A DNA stretch of 64,000 bases from an uncultured Lachnospiraceae bacterium (GTDB lineage Bacteria; Bacillota; Clostridia; Lachnospirales; Lachnospiraceae): positions 121,139 to 185,138 of the forward strand of contig CANQEL010000003.1 in NCBI GenBank assembly GCA_947594855.1, given 5' to 3'. Position 1 is the first letter of the stretch; every line of letters starts with the position of its first letter. The notes under the pieces were generated by a model that saw nothing but the letters and a program-made list of their open reading frames with translations, was not told the DNA's origin and ran no database searches. Positions 37,092 to 47,058 of the stretch are shown piece by piece. A program made the translations under genes and the position numbers.

Positions 37092-38072
37092 CTAACATAT
37101 CCTCGGAAGTCCTTCGCCCATAAGTACGCCAACTCCCCGTCTGCCGCCAAGATGTGTATTTACGATTACGCCTTTGCCTTCAGTGACTCTTCCTATTATA
37201 GCTGCGTTCTGTCCGTATCTGCTTCCTTTTATAATCTCAAGGGCCCTGTCTGCATGTTCAGCATTTACTATTGCCGTAAGCTTGCCTTCATTACCCATAT
37301 ACAGAGGGTCAAGCCCCAGAATTTTACTAAATGATTTTACATCTTTCGCTACCGGTATAAGCTCTTCTGATATCTCCATCATACATCCCGATGCATCTGC
37401 AAGCTCATTCAGCACGGTTGCAAGACCGCCTCTTGTTATATCGCGCATTGCATGTATATCAATATTTTCCTCAAGCATATTTTTAACCATCTCTACAAGA
37501 GGCGCGCAGTCACTCTGTATATTATTTTCAATCTGCATACGATTACTTAATATGGCGGCGTGATGGTCGCCCATATTTCCTGATACTATAATAACATCAC
37601 CGGTTTTGCAGTTTGCACTCGCACAGTTTACTTTCTCATCTGCGAATCCCACTCCGGCAGTATTAATGTACATTCCGCCTTCTCCATTTATAACTTTGGT
37701 ATCCCCTGCTACTATAACTACTCCTGCTTCCTCTGCGGTATCTGCCATAGAGCTTACAACTGTCTCCAGCAGTTTGCTGTCAAGTCCTTCTTCAAGTATG
37801 AATCCGCATGTAATATATCTGGGTATCGAACCCCTCATAAGAAGGTCATTAACAGTGCCGCATATGGCAAGCCTTCCAATGTCCCCGCCCTTAAATATAA
37901 GCGGATTAACAACAAAGCTGTCTGTAGTCACTGCAATACGCGCTGCCCCTTCCACAACAGCGCTGTCCTCCATCTGATTAAGTATTGGATTGGAAAACCT
38001 GTTCGCAAACACATTATTTATAAGTTCAGACGTCTGCAGCCCTCCGCTGCCGTGAGCAAGTGTTATCTTCAA
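37092..38072 (-). CDS. hypE: Hydrogenase maturation protein HypE
   Basis: 326 aa. It dehydrates the carbamoyl group carried on its C-terminal cysteine to a nitrile, giving cyanide ligands for the Ni-Fe site. Seen: N-terminal LAHGSGGLQTSELI, AIRS-type ATP-binding segments (VVIVAGDTKVING) and the C-terminal LPRIC with the acceptor Cys as last residue. Start TTG at 38072 after GGAGG. Twenty bases after hypD. Confidence 0.95.
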   Translation of the reverse strand: MKITLAHGSGGLQTSELINNVFANRFSNPILNQMEDSAVVEGAARIAVTTDSFVVNPLIFKGGDIGRLAICGTVNDLLMRGSIPRYITCGFILEEGLDSKLLETVVSSMADTAEEAGVVIVAGDTKVINGEGGMYINTAGVGFADEKVNCASANCKTGDVIIVSGNMGDHHAAILSNRMQIENNIQSDCAPLVEMVKNMLEENIDIHAMRDITRGGLATVLNELADASGCMMEISEELIPVAKDVKSFSKILGLDPLYMGNEGKLTAIVNAEHADRALEIIKGSRYGQNAAIIGRVTEGKGVIVNTHLGGRRGVGVLMGEGLPRIC

Positions 38073-38092
38073 AGTACTACCTCCATATTATC

Positions 38093-39136
38093 TTATTTTC
38101 TCCTGTTAGTATAATAATGATAACATGCACCCTCCGTTGAAACCATACACGCGCCCTGCGGTGATGAAGGCGTACATATATTACCATACAGCGCACATTC
38201 TGCCGGCGACTTTAGTCCCGATACTACTTCTCCGCAACTGCAGCCCTTATTAAACATTATATCTTCCGTAAGGTCTTTACTGCCTGCATCAAAATGCGCA
38301 TATCCGGGTTTTAATATAAGTCCCGAATTCTTTATTATTCCCATGCCTCTCCATGCGGCATCACACGGCATAAAATATTTATCTACCATATTTTTTGCGG
38401 CATCATTTCCTTTATCTGTAACAGCGCTTTTATACATATTAATTACAATACCTTTTCCACGTGACTTTACAAGCGCATATATTGCAGCAAGAAGTTCTTC
38501 CCCTGTAAATCCCGCTACGGCAAACGGTACCGAAAGTTTCTTTGCAATAGGAATAAATGCATCGCTTCCTGTAATCACGCTTACATGCCCCGGAGCTATG
38601 AAACCGTCTATACACTTTCCGGCATAATAGACCTGTTCTATTGCCTGCGGCATAGTTTTAAGAGCGGTAAGAAGCCTGATATTTTCAATCCCTTTTTCTT
38701 CCGCTTCTTTTAGAAGAAGGGCATATACGGGCGTGGTTGTTTCAAATCCCACTGCCGCAAATACATAAGTTATATCCCTGTTTTTTTCTGCAAGATTTAT
38801 TATATCAAGCGGCGAATATACCATAACAACATTTCCGCCCTCTGCGCTTATGTCACGAAGTGATTTTTTGCTTCCCCTTACTCTTATCATATCACCAAAT
38901 GTAACTACGCATGTATTTTCCGCAACCGCAAGTTCTATAAGCCTGTCAATATATGCGGAAGCAGTTACGCATACCGGGCAGCCCGGTCCTGATACAAGCT
39001 TTATTTTATCTGATATTATATCTGCAATTCCATTCTCGGATATTGCAGCGGTATGCGTTCCGCATACTTCCATTATCGATATATTTTCACCGTTATAATT
39101 TTTAAGATAATCTATTATATCTTTTATATCAGTCAT
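38093..39136 (-). CDS. hypD: Hydrogenase maturation protein HypD
   Basis: 347 aa iron-sulfur scaffold on which HypC/HypD assemble the Fe(CN)2CO unit. Seen: MEVCGTHT near residue 25, GPGCPVCVT near 53, FGFETT-like VGFETTTP, and a Cys-rich C terminus (GCSCGEVVSG, CALYGNICTPSSPQGACMVSTEGAC) for the [4Fe-4S] cluster. The start overlaps the hypC stop by 8 bases. Confidence 0.96.
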   Translation of the reverse strand: MTDIKDIIDYLKNYNGENISIMEVCGTHTAAISENGIADIISDKIKLVSGPGCPVCVTASAYIDRLIELAVAENTCVVTFGDMIRVRGSKKSLRDISAEGGNVVMVYSPLDIINLAEKNRDITYVFAAVGFETTTPVYALLLKEAEEKGIENIRLLTALKTMPQAIEQVYYAGKCIDGFIAPGHVSVITGSDAFIPIAKKLSVPFAVAGFTGEELLAAIYALVKSRGKGIVINMYKSAVTDKGNDAAKNMVDKYFMPCDAAWRGMGIIKNSGLILKPGYAHFDAGSKDLTEDIMFNKGCSCGEVVSGLKSPAECALYGNICTPSSPQGACMVSTEGACYHYYTNRRK

Positions 39137-39359
39137 TACTCTCTCCCGTAATTTCTTCCAATTCCTTAAAAAGGCTGATCATATTATCGGCTTCTTCCTT
39201 ATCCAGCTTCTGTATAATCATGCCTGCATGAACCAGTACATAATCCCCTGTATTTACTTTGGCAATACCCGTATGCGCATTTACAATATTACCGTCAAAG
39301 CAAACCTTTGCCATACTGCCGTCTATGCTCTTTACTATTCCCGGCAACGCAACACACAT
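39129..39359 (-). CDS. hypC: Hydrogenase maturation chaperone HypC
   Basis: 76 aa beginning exactly at the family signature MCVALPG, whose Cys2 binds HypD and the large-subunit precursor. The start at 39359 (AAAGGTGG upstream) is preferred over 39371, which would bury that cysteine. It should deliver the iron unit to the Ech large subunit encoded upstream. Confidence 0.95.
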   Translation of the reverse strand: MCVALPGIVKSIDGSMAKVCFDGNIVNAHTGIAKVNTGDYVLVHAGMIIQKLDKEEADNMISLFKELEEITGESND

Positions 39360-39373
39360 AAAATCTACCACCT

Positions 39374-41734
39374 TTACCTGTCATTTTGTATTCCTGCAGC
39401 TATATATGCCTGCCCCAGCGCGATTCCTCCGTCATTTACCGGAACCCTCTCATTAAAGTATACCACAAATCTGTCATTTTTCATCTTATCAATTATCATT
39501 TTCGTAAGAAGACTGTTCATAAACACTCCCCCCGATAATGCAATCTGTATTCTTTCTTTTTTATCTTTGGAATATTCATACGAATAATCTGCCACTGCAG
39601 AAGCTATAGCCTCATGGAAAGCATATGCCGCCTCTTTCCTGCCCTCTTTAGTATCATATATGCCCTGCATACGCAGTCTCAAAATCTGTTTTATCAGTCC
39701 TGAAGTATCCCATATCCCGTTTTCACATTTTAAGCTGTAGCTTATCTGTCTTTTATCAGAATTTTCATATTCGCACGCCGCCTTCTCAAGCGCCATTGCA
39801 CATTCACCTTCATAATTATTGTAGTGCCTTATTCCGATAAGCGCACAGGCAGCATCAAATAACCTTCCCATGCTCGATGAATAAGCAAGCCCTATCTTAT
39901 ATTCAAGCACACTTTTTACAAGTGAAAGTTTTTCTTTATTTTCAGGCGCTTCCATATCAAATATCAATTCCGGGTCCTCGCCTGCATTAATCATATAACA
40001 CATAAGAGCCATATCTGCATCTTTGGCAATCTCATCACCGCCGCACATTGGAACCGTTTCAAGATGAGCAAGCCTCTCAAACGAATGTCCTTTCATAAGG
40101 AATACCTCTCCGCCCCATATCGTCTTGTCGCAGCCATAACCTGTACCGTCAAATGCAAACCCGAGTATTTCTCCGGTAAGTCCGTGCTCTGCTGCAACTG
40201 ACGCTATATGCGCATGATGATGCTGCACTTCGATAACTTCATCATAATCATATAACATTCCTGCCATATGCGCGCTGTAGTAACGAGGATGCATATCACA
40301 TGCAAGTATCTGGGGTTTAAGGTTATATAGCCCTGCTACCCTCTTAATATTACTTTTCCACAACCCTCCTGCATCATAATCATCCAAATCTCCGAAATAC
40401 TGGCTGCATACAGCCTGTGAGTCTTTCAGATAACAAAACGAAGCCTTAAGATCTCCGCCTGATGCGAGGATTGTCTTTTCGCAGTCACAATTTTCTAAAT
40501 ATAGCGGAAGCGGCACATAGCCCCTTGCTCTCCTTAACACCTGTATGCGTTTGCAGATTACCCTTACTATAGAGTCATCAAGCGGCGTCATTATCTCCCT
40601 GTTATGAAACAGCATGCCTGAGATTATTCCCTTCGCCTTTATGAGCGCCCTCATTTTATCATCTGATATTATAATCGGCTCCCCGCCAAGATTTCCGCTT
40701 GTCATTATAAGCGGCGCACTGCTCTCATTTGTAAGATATATCTGAACCGGGTTTGACGGAAGCATTGCGCCTATATATATGCTGTCGCCGCATACTTCAT
40801 CGAATATATCGCTTTCCGGCTTTTTTTTCACAAGTACAATCGGACGCGCCTTACTGTTAAGGCATTTTCCCTCCGTCTCATTTACATATGCATATTCCTT
40901 TACTTCATCTGCATTTTTAAACATAACTGCAAATGACTTGCTCTGCCTCTTTTTTAATTCTCTGAGTTTTAATATGGCGTTATTATCATCAACGCGGCAT
41001 ACAAAATGATATCCGCCTATATCTTTTACCGCAATAATCTCCCCGTTATTAAGCATTTCCTTTGCTTCAAAAAGTGCGTCTGTTCCGGTTAAATCCGTAT
41101 CATCATCTTCGGTATTATCTTTTCTAAGCCTGAGCACAGGTCCACATTCATGGCATGCTATCGTCTGCGCATGACACCGCACATCCTTAGGATTTCGATA
41201 TTCGTCATCACATTTTCCGCACATATCAAATATATGCATACTTGTCGTTTCTCTGTCGTAAGGTATGCTTTCTATAATGCTGTATCTCGGACCACAGTCA
41301 GTACAGCTGATAAACGGGTGCAGATACCTTCTGTTATTTTTATCGTACATCTCTTTTTCACACCGTCTGCATGTAGCTATATCCGGTGACAGGGCGGGCG
41401 TCTGCTCTGAAGTAGCAGGAGCGTCGCTGTCTGATATTACGAATCTGGCTGCGCATGAAGCATCTCTCTTTTTCATTCCTGTATCGGCTTCATACTCATC
41501 ATCAGATATCTCATTTACGTCTATTTTAAGTATTCTGGCGCCGTCAGGGGCACTCAAAGTGAGGCGTCGGACATATTCATCCAACGCCTCTTTATCTCCC
41601 GTAATATTAATAATTACAATTCCGTTTCTGTTTCGTACATTGCCCGACAGGTTAAGCTCGTCTGCAAGCCTTAAAGCAAAAGGCCTGAAACCTACGCCCT
41701 GTACAATGCCGCACAGTTTTATGCAGTAATTCAT
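39374..41734 (-). CDS. hypF: Carbamoyltransferase HypF
   Basis: 786 aa. Makes carbamoyl-AMP from carbamoyl phosphate and passes the group to HypE. Order: acylphosphatase domain (CGIVQGVGFRPFALRLADEL, 8-28), two zinc-finger motifs (CRRCEKEMYDKNNRRYLHPFI..CTDC and CGKCDDEYRNPKDVRCHAQT..CHEC), a YrdC domain (about 215-390) and a C-terminal Kae1-like domain with VQHHHAHIASVAAEHGL. AAGGGA precedes the ATG. Twenty-six bases after the echF-like gene. Confidence 0.96.
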   Translation of the reverse strand: MNYCIKLCGIVQGVGFRPFALRLADELNLSGNVRNRNGIVIINITGDKEALDEYVRRLTLSAPDGARILKIDVNEISDDEYEADTGMKKRDASCAARFVISDSDAPATSEQTPALSPDIATCRRCEKEMYDKNNRRYLHPFISCTDCGPRYSIIESIPYDRETTSMHIFDMCGKCDDEYRNPKDVRCHAQTIACHECGPVLRLRKDNTEDDDTDLTGTDALFEAKEMLNNGEIIAVKDIGGYHFVCRVDDNNAILKLRELKKRQSKSFAVMFKNADEVKEYAYVNETEGKCLNSKARPIVLVKKKPESDIFDEVCGDSIYIGAMLPSNPVQIYLTNESSAPLIMTSGNLGGEPIIISDDKMRALIKAKGIISGMLFHNREIMTPLDDSIVRVICKRIQVLRRARGYVPLPLYLENCDCEKTILASGGDLKASFCYLKDSQAVCSQYFGDLDDYDAGGLWKSNIKRVAGLYNLKPQILACDMHPRYYSAHMAGMLYDYDEVIEVQHHHAHIASVAAEHGLTGEILGFAFDGTGYGCDKTIWGGEVFLMKGHSFERLAHLETVPMCGGDEIAKDADMALMCYMINAGEDPELIFDMEAPENKEKLSLVKSVLEYKIGLAYSSSMGRLFDAACALIGIRHYNNYEGECAMALEKAACEYENSDKRQISYSLKCENGIWDTSGLIKQILRLRMQGIYDTKEGRKEAAYAFHEAIASAVADYSYEYSKDKKERIQIALSGGVFMNSLLTKMIIDKMKNDRFVVYFNERVPVNDGGIALGQAYIAAGIQNDR

Positions 41735-41760
41735 ATATATTCCCTTTTATATTATTCCCC

Positions 41761-42324
41761 TTATACGAATGAAATACACTTCTTAGGACATTTTTCACTG
41801 CATACGCCGCAATGTTGGCATGCATCTTCCGTAAGGGTCCACGACTTATTCGGCCTGTCTACCGCAATAGCATCTGCCGGACAGTTTTTGGCGCACAATC
41901 CGCAGAATACACATGAATCAAGCGCAGCCTTTGGCAGCTTGCCTGATATATCCTCTGCAGGCGCATCGGTTTTCTTTTCTACCGGTTTGCCTTTAAACGT
42001 ATCCTCCACTTTCGTTACATCAGGCTCTGTGTACACATTCTCCATATGAAGGCACTTCTTAGGGCATCCCTCCACACAGTTTGCACACTGTACGCATCCC
42101 ATTCTGTCTATCTTCCATGTTCTTTCGTTTCTGTCAACCGTAATAGCTCCCGAAGGGCACTTCCTGCTGCACAGACCACAGAAAAGGCAATCGTCAATAT
42201 CTATTGTAACACGTCCACGGTATCTTTCCTTATACTCTTTCTTTACATAAGGATAACCATAGGTTGCAGGTTTGGAAAAAAGATTCTTAATTGCAAACCT
42301 GGAAAATTTCATAATTCCTGACAC
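41761..42324 (-). CDS. echF: EchF-like polyferredoxin subunit, duplicated (four [4Fe-4S] motifs)
   Basis: 187 aa, corresponding to the NuoI/EchF electron-transfer subunit. Four complete CxxCxxCxxxCP motifs are present: C46-49-52-56, C77-80-83-87, C138-141-144-148 and C169-172-175-179. The second pair (138-187) repeats the first (46-92) closely, joined by a Lys/Glu/Pro linker (about 106-132). Usual EchF has two motifs, so this looks like an internal duplication. Start GTG at 42324 after AGGAGGG. It would take electrons from soluble ferredoxin to the hydrogenase module. Confidence 0.9.
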   Translation of the reverse strand: MSGIMKFSRFAIKNLFSKPATYGYPYVKKEYKERYRGRVTIDIDDCLFCGLCSRKCPSGAITVDRNERTWKIDRMGCVQCANCVEGCPKKCLHMENVYTEPDVTKVEDTFKGKPVEKKTDAPAEDISGKLPKAALDSCVFCGLCAKNCPADAIAVDRPNKSWTLTEDACQHCGVCSEKCPKKCISFV

Positions 42325-42337
42325 TTTGTATTCCCTC

Positions 42338-43417
42338 CTATCTCTCTGTACAGCTTACGCATGGGTCTATGGTAAGAATGAGAATCGGCACGTCTGCATA
42401 ATCGCATCCCTGAAGAATCTTAACAAGCGGTGTAAGATTCGTAAAGGTAGGGGTACGCACACGGGCACGGTCCAGATTCTTAGTTCCGTTTGCCTTCACA
42501 TAATATATTGCTTCCCCACGTGGCTGCTCAACACGCATAAATGCTTCTCCGTCAGGATTACCTTTAACCGCAATGGAAAGCTCTCCGTCAGGAATCTGTG
42601 CAACAGCCTGCCTTATAATATCAAACGACTGGAATAATTCTTTTATTCTCACTTCACAACGTGCGTATGAATCGCAGTCATTACTTGTTATAATCTTAAA
42701 ATCAATATTGCTGTATGCTGCATATCCTGTCTTTCTTGTATCAATCTCAATTCCGCTGGCCCTCATCATAGGTCCTACTGCTCCTGTTGCAATAGCATCC
42801 TCTTTTGTAAGGATTCCAACTTTCCTGAGTCTTGATTCTACAGTATAATCCGTAAGGAATACGTTACAGAGTTTCTTTATTTCATCTTCCATAGCATCAA
42901 ATTCTTTAACAAATGATGCCAGCATATCCTTATCCATATCCTTAAGGACTCCGCCTATTTTATTAACTGAGAAAATAACACGTCCTCCGGTTGATGCTTC
43001 AAACATATCCAGTACCTTTTCCCTCATTCTCCAGCACTGGTAAAATAACGATTCAAATCCAAATGCATCTGCCAGAAGTCCAAGCCACAAAAGATGGCTG
43101 TGGACACGCGACATTTCACACCAGATTGTACGGAGATATTTTGCCCGGTCCGGTATCTCCACATCAAATATCCTTTCAAGCGCTTCACAGTAACCCATTC
43201 CATGCATATAACTGCATATACCGCATATACGTTCAATTACATATAAATAATCGTTGAAATCCCTTTTCTCTATAAGCTTTTCAAGACCCCTGTGTATATA
43301 TCCTATTGAAGGTATTGCCTCAATTACTTTTTCGTCTTCAAGCACAAGATCAAGGTGTATCGGCTCCGGAAGTACCGGGTGCTGCGGTCCAAAAGGAACA
43401 ACACTTCTCTTACCCAT
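42338..43417 (-). CDS. echE: Ech hydrogenase large subunit (NuoD-like)
   Basis: 359 aa, carrying the [NiFe] site that reduces protons to H2 or the reverse. N-terminal nickel ligands C65 and C68 in ERICGICSYMHG; C-terminal ligands C353 and C356 in DPCVSCTER, which ends the protein. There is thus no C-terminal extension to be removed by a maturation protease, and no such protease gene is seen in the cluster. A group 4 (Ech-type) assignment follows from the length and six-gene context. GGAGG upstream of ATG. Confidence 0.95.
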   Translation of the reverse strand: MGKRSVVPFGPQHPVLPEPIHLDLVLEDEKVIEAIPSIGYIHRGLEKLIEKRDFNDYLYVIERICGICSYMHGMGYCEALERIFDVEIPDRAKYLRTIWCEMSRVHSHLLWLGLLADAFGFESLFYQCWRMREKVLDMFEASTGGRVIFSVNKIGGVLKDMDKDMLASFVKEFDAMEDEIKKLCNVFLTDYTVESRLRKVGILTKEDAIATGAVGPMMRASGIEIDTRKTGYAAYSNIDFKIITSNDCDSYARCEVRIKELFQSFDIIRQAVAQIPDGELSIAVKGNPDGEAFMRVEQPRGEAIYYVKANGTKNLDRARVRTPTFTNLTPLVKILQGCDYADVPILILTIDPCVSCTER

Positions 43418-43432
43418 AATCAGTTCTGCCTC

Positions 43433-43774
43433 CTACTTTTTAAATGGTGTTTCCTGCTCTATACGATACAGTTTATTGTTATAATCCAGATACATCGAAT
43501 CAATCTTCACTCCAAACAGCTCTTTCATCTCATTCTCATAAAAAACTGCTGAAGGATATATATCGCCTATACTGGCAATCCGGGTATCCTCATCAATGAC
43601 TATTCTATAGTTAATAAATTCGTAGCCCTTTGCAAATGAATATGAAAGCTCATATCCGCCCTGAATACTTACCGCACATATCTGTACAAGACGCGCATTA
43701 TCCCTCTTCATCATAAGGGCATACCTTGATAAATCTCCACTGTCTATGACAGTCAGTTCATATTCTTCCCTCAT
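43433..43774 (-). CDS. echD: Ech hydrogenase subunit D (NuoC-like, 30 kDa family)
   Basis: 113 aa from the ATG at 43774 with GAGAGG upstream; the longer start at 43807 would overlap echC. The C-terminal part, YPSAVFYENEMKELFGVKID, is the hallmark of the 30-kDa subunit family. It contacts the large subunit in the hydrophilic arm. Sixteen bases before echE. Confidence 0.9.
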   Translation of the reverse strand: MREEYELTVIDSGDLSRYALMMKRDNARLVQICAVSIQGGYELSYSFAKGYEFINYRIVIDEDTRIASIGDIYPSAVFYENEMKELFGVKIDSMYLDYNNKLYRIEQETPFKK

Positions 43775-43775
43775 A

Positions 43776-44195
43776 CTACACCTCTCGTTTCTTTTCCAGT
43801 ATATCAAGCGCTTTTACAACGCCGTCAATAATTGATTCGGGCCTTGCCGCACATCCCGGTACATATACGTCAACGGGTATCACCTTATCGGCACCGCCAA
43901 GTATGTTATAGCAATCCTTAAACACACCGCCGTTACATGCGCATATACCTACTGCAACTACTACTTTAGGGTTCGGCATCTGTGAATATATCTGTTCAAC
44001 TACCTGTTTATTCTGTGTATTGATTCCTCCCGTAATAAGAAGAATATCCGCATGCTTCGGATCACCTGTATTGATAATTCCAAATCTTTCAACGTCATAC
44101 ACCGGGGTCAGACATGCCAGAACCTCGATATCGCATCCATTGCAGCTGCTTCCGTCATAATGCAGAAGCCATGGTGATTTTGATATTTTTGCCAT
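43776..44195 (-). CDS. echC: Ech hydrogenase small subunit (NuoB-like)
   Basis: 139 aa binding the proximal [4Fe-4S] cluster next to the Ni-Fe site. Cysteines are seen in SCNGCDIE (about 18-23), GICACNGG and VPGCAARPE, the NuoB/EchC pattern. AAGGAGGAG precedes the ATG. It receives electrons from the EchF-type subunit and passes them to the large subunit. Confidence 0.95.
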   Translation of the reverse strand: MAKISKSPWLLHYDGSSCNGCDIEVLACLTPVYDVERFGIINTGDPKHADILLITGGINTQNKQVVEQIYSQMPNPKVVVAVGICACNGGVFKDCYNILGGADKVIPVDVYVPGCAARPESIIDGVVKALDILEKKREV

Positions 44196-44210
44196 GATGT
44201 CTCCTCCTTG

Positions 44211-45086
44211 TTAAAACAGATACTGAAGAATCAGCAGGTTTACAGTTCCTAATATAAATGATATTGTCCACGCAGATGAAAGCATAACTTTCCACTTCAC
44301 ACGGGCGCATGTATTATCTATCAGTATCTCAATAAAGTATACAATGAAACATACAAGTACTGCAAGTGGAATACTCCACCAGTGGCTGTTGATGACAAAT
44401 AATGCTACCACTCCGAGGAGCATTATATTCTCATACCAGTGTGAAATCTCAAGTATTGCAAACATTCCGCCCGAAAGTTCCGTGGTAATACCTTTTACCA
44501 TCTCCTGGTGAGCATGATGTGACGTGCTTATGTCAAATGGAGATTTACGGAATTTAATTGTCAGGATATAAACAAATCCGATAAAAATTCCGGGAATATA
44601 CACTATCGCCGAAACATCCTGCTTTACTATATCATTTATGACAAATGTTCCCGTTGCCTGATAGAATCCTATCGCCGCCAGAATAACCATAGGTTCATAT
44701 GCAAGCATCTGCGCAAGCTCCCTCATTGCTCCCATTCTTGAAAATGGAGAATTAGGAAAACTCGCTGCCAGAACAAAGAACATTACCGCCGTAGTCAGTA
44801 CAAAAAATACAAGCAGTATATCCAGTCCCGCAAAAAAGCACGAGCCTGTAAATATTATAAATGCAAGGAAACAGAACATATACAGATACTGCATACGGCC
44901 TATTGAAAGAGTTTCCTTGTTAAGAAGCTTTGCAACATCATAAAACGGCTGCAGTACGGAAGGCCCCTTCCTTCCCTGCATCCTCGCAGTAATCTTTCTG
45001 TCAAGACCTGCAAGGAAGCCGCCAAGAAACGGTGCAAGTACTATAAAAGCAATAACCCTGATTAAAACAGCTGTATGTATATCCAT
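44211..45086 (-). CDS. echB: Ech hydrogenase membrane subunit B (NuoH-like)
   Basis: 291 aa with about eight membrane helices. NuoH-type signatures: FLAGLDRKITARMQGRKGPSVLQPFYD near residue 25 and RKSPFDISTSHHAHQEMVKG in the middle (quinone-chamber-like loop of complex I). It anchors the hydrophilic arm and couples electron transfer to H+ or Na+ movement. Its ATG shares a base with the echA stop. Confidence 0.95.
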   Translation of the reverse strand: MDIHTAVLIRVIAFIVLAPFLGGFLAGLDRKITARMQGRKGPSVLQPFYDVAKLLNKETLSIGRMQYLYMFCFLAFIIFTGSCFFAGLDILLVFFVLTTAVMFFVLAASFPNSPFSRMGAMRELAQMLAYEPMVILAAIGFYQATGTFVINDIVKQDVSAIVYIPGIFIGFVYILTIKFRKSPFDISTSHHAHQEMVKGITTELSGGMFAILEISHWYENIMLLGVVALFVINSHWWSIPLAVLVCFIVYFIEILIDNTCARVKWKVMLSSAWTISFILGTVNLLILQYLF

Positions 45087-46996
45087 TATAAAGCACCCCC
45101 TATTCCGATAACTCCGATTATGATAATTACGGCAGAGGCAATATATATTACTGCTTTTAAGAGTTTTTGTTCATTTACCATATCCGTAAAATACCAGTTG
45201 GCAACATTAAGTGTTTTTACACCATCAAATGAATCAACAAACGACTTATTATCACCGGTATTTATACCTGCCATATATTCATTACTCTGTGTAACATCCA
45301 CATTCTTTACAAACATATTTCCTATAACGGGAACTACAACAAGCGCAACCAGCATAAGAAGCAGTATGTACATATCTGATGCTGAAAGCACCGGCGCCAC
45401 TACGCTTCCGTATAACTCGTAAAGCATGGGCTGAAGCAGATAATATGCAATAACCGGAAATACAAAGCAGAGTGCAATCATCATAAATGCATGCGCTCCT
45501 ATTGAACACCACTGGTTAGCTGACGTCTTGTTGCGTTCAGGTTCTCCCGGAACCTGTACAAGCACTTTGCAGAGCCACTTGGTCCAGTAAAACAGCGTCG
45601 TTGCGCTTCCGAATGCAATAAACAGTACAAGTACGACATTACCGGCATCAACAAATGCCTTAAGAACCGCCCATTTGGATATAAGCATACCAAACGGTGC
45701 AAGGAACATTCCTGCTATACCTATGCATAAAACAATTGCCAATGCAGGGAATCTTCTTATAAGTCCCGTCATATCCTCAATATCCCTTGAACCAGTAGAA
45801 TTCTCTATAGCTCCAACCGTCTGGAAAAGAAGTGACTTGGATACTGCATGGAATATTACCAGCAGCACGCCTGCCCATACTGTCTGCTCTACACCAACAC
45901 CGGCACAGGCTGTAATAAGACCTAAGTTCGATATGGTTGAATAGGCAAGTACGCTCTTTCCATCGCTTTGTGTAATCGCAAGCACACTCGCTGCAAAGAA
46001 TGTAAGTCCTCCTATAAGCGCTACCATTGTCCCTGCATATGTACCTGACATTACGGGAGCAAGCCTTAAAAGCAGATACACACCTGCCTTAACCATTGTT
46101 GCGCTGTGAAGAAGCGCTGATGAAGGCGTCGGTGCAACCATAGCTCCAAGAAGCCATCTGGAGAATGGAAACTGCGCTGACTTTGTAAGTCCGGCAAATG
46201 CAAGAAGTATGACCGGTATAATCACAAGCTGTCCGTCTCCTACAGACACAAGCTCCTTTAAAGTTGATATTTCAAGAACAAGTTCCGAATATATGATTGC
46301 TATACAGAAACCAAGTCCTCCAAGCAGGTTCATCCATAAAGCCCTGAAACAATTGGTGATAGCTTCTTCTGTTTTGGTGTATCCGATAAGAAGGAATGAT
46401 GATACACTCGTAATCTCCCAGAAGAAATATATCCAGACAAGATTATTTGAAAAGATAAGACCAAACATTGCTCCCAGGAATACAAAAAGCATTCCGAAGA
46501 AAAACGGCCTCCTATCCTTGTACTCCGTATGATGATTATGGTAATCCTTAAGATATCCAACAGCATACACACATATCAAAGTACCGACAACTGCTACAAT
46601 CAGGCACATTACTATAGTGAGCCTGTCACAGAACAGATGCATCTGCGCACCGGTCTCAGGTTTTTTTGCAATAAGCTCAAACCAAAGCATAAGACCTGTC
46701 TGTAATAAAGATAAAACTGCGGGCAGAACCTTTTTATATCTGACACTGAGAACTACTATCAGAACCGTTAAAAACAATTCGCCACACATCATTATTCTAT
46801 CAATCATTTCTGTTTCCTCAAGATAAGCTACCGATTCTCCTGAAATCAGGTGCATTACCGAAAAACAGACAGCTGCAGCAATAATCAATATACTGCTTGC
46901 ATATACAACGACTTTTCTTATATTATCATTTTTAGTACATGCCAGAATCGCTGCTGCCACAAATGGAAATAGAATTAAAAATCCGACAAATTCCAT
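45086..46996 (-). CDS. echA: Ech hydrogenase membrane subunit A (NuoL/MrpA-like)
   Basis: 636 aa with about 14-16 helices, the antiporter-like ion-pumping subunit. The Proton_antipo_M core is recognisable in FFWEITSVSSFLLIGYTKTEEA, AGLTKSAQFPFSRWLLGAMVAPTPSSALLHSATMVKAGVYL (conserved Lys and His) and MFLAPFGMLISKWAVLKAF. First gene of the echABCDEF-hypFCDE-recR run; GGAGG lies 11 bases before the ATG. Confidence 0.95.
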   Translation of the reverse strand: MEFVGFLILFPFVAAAILACTKNDNIRKVVVYASSILIIAAAVCFSVMHLISGESVAYLEETEMIDRIMMCGELFLTVLIVVLSVRYKKVLPAVLSLLQTGLMLWFELIAKKPETGAQMHLFCDRLTIVMCLIVAVVGTLICVYAVGYLKDYHNHHTEYKDRRPFFFGMLFVFLGAMFGLIFSNNLVWIYFFWEITSVSSFLLIGYTKTEEAITNCFRALWMNLLGGLGFCIAIIYSELVLEISTLKELVSVGDGQLVIIPVILLAFAGLTKSAQFPFSRWLLGAMVAPTPSSALLHSATMVKAGVYLLLRLAPVMSGTYAGTMVALIGGLTFFAASVLAITQSDGKSVLAYSTISNLGLITACAGVGVEQTVWAGVLLVIFHAVSKSLLFQTVGAIENSTGSRDIEDMTGLIRRFPALAIVLCIGIAGMFLAPFGMLISKWAVLKAFVDAGNVVLVLFIAFGSATTLFYWTKWLCKVLVQVPGEPERNKTSANQWCSIGAHAFMMIALCFVFPVIAYYLLQPMLYELYGSVVAPVLSASDMYILLLMLVALVVVPVIGNMFVKNVDVTQSNEYMAGINTGDNKSFVDSFDGVKTLNVANWYFTDMVNEQKLLKAVIYIASAVIIIIGVIGIGGAL

Positions 46997-47058
46997 TCAG
47001 AATCCATCCTCCCCTCAATCTAAGTATTATTGTAACGTACAATCATTACTAAAATAAA

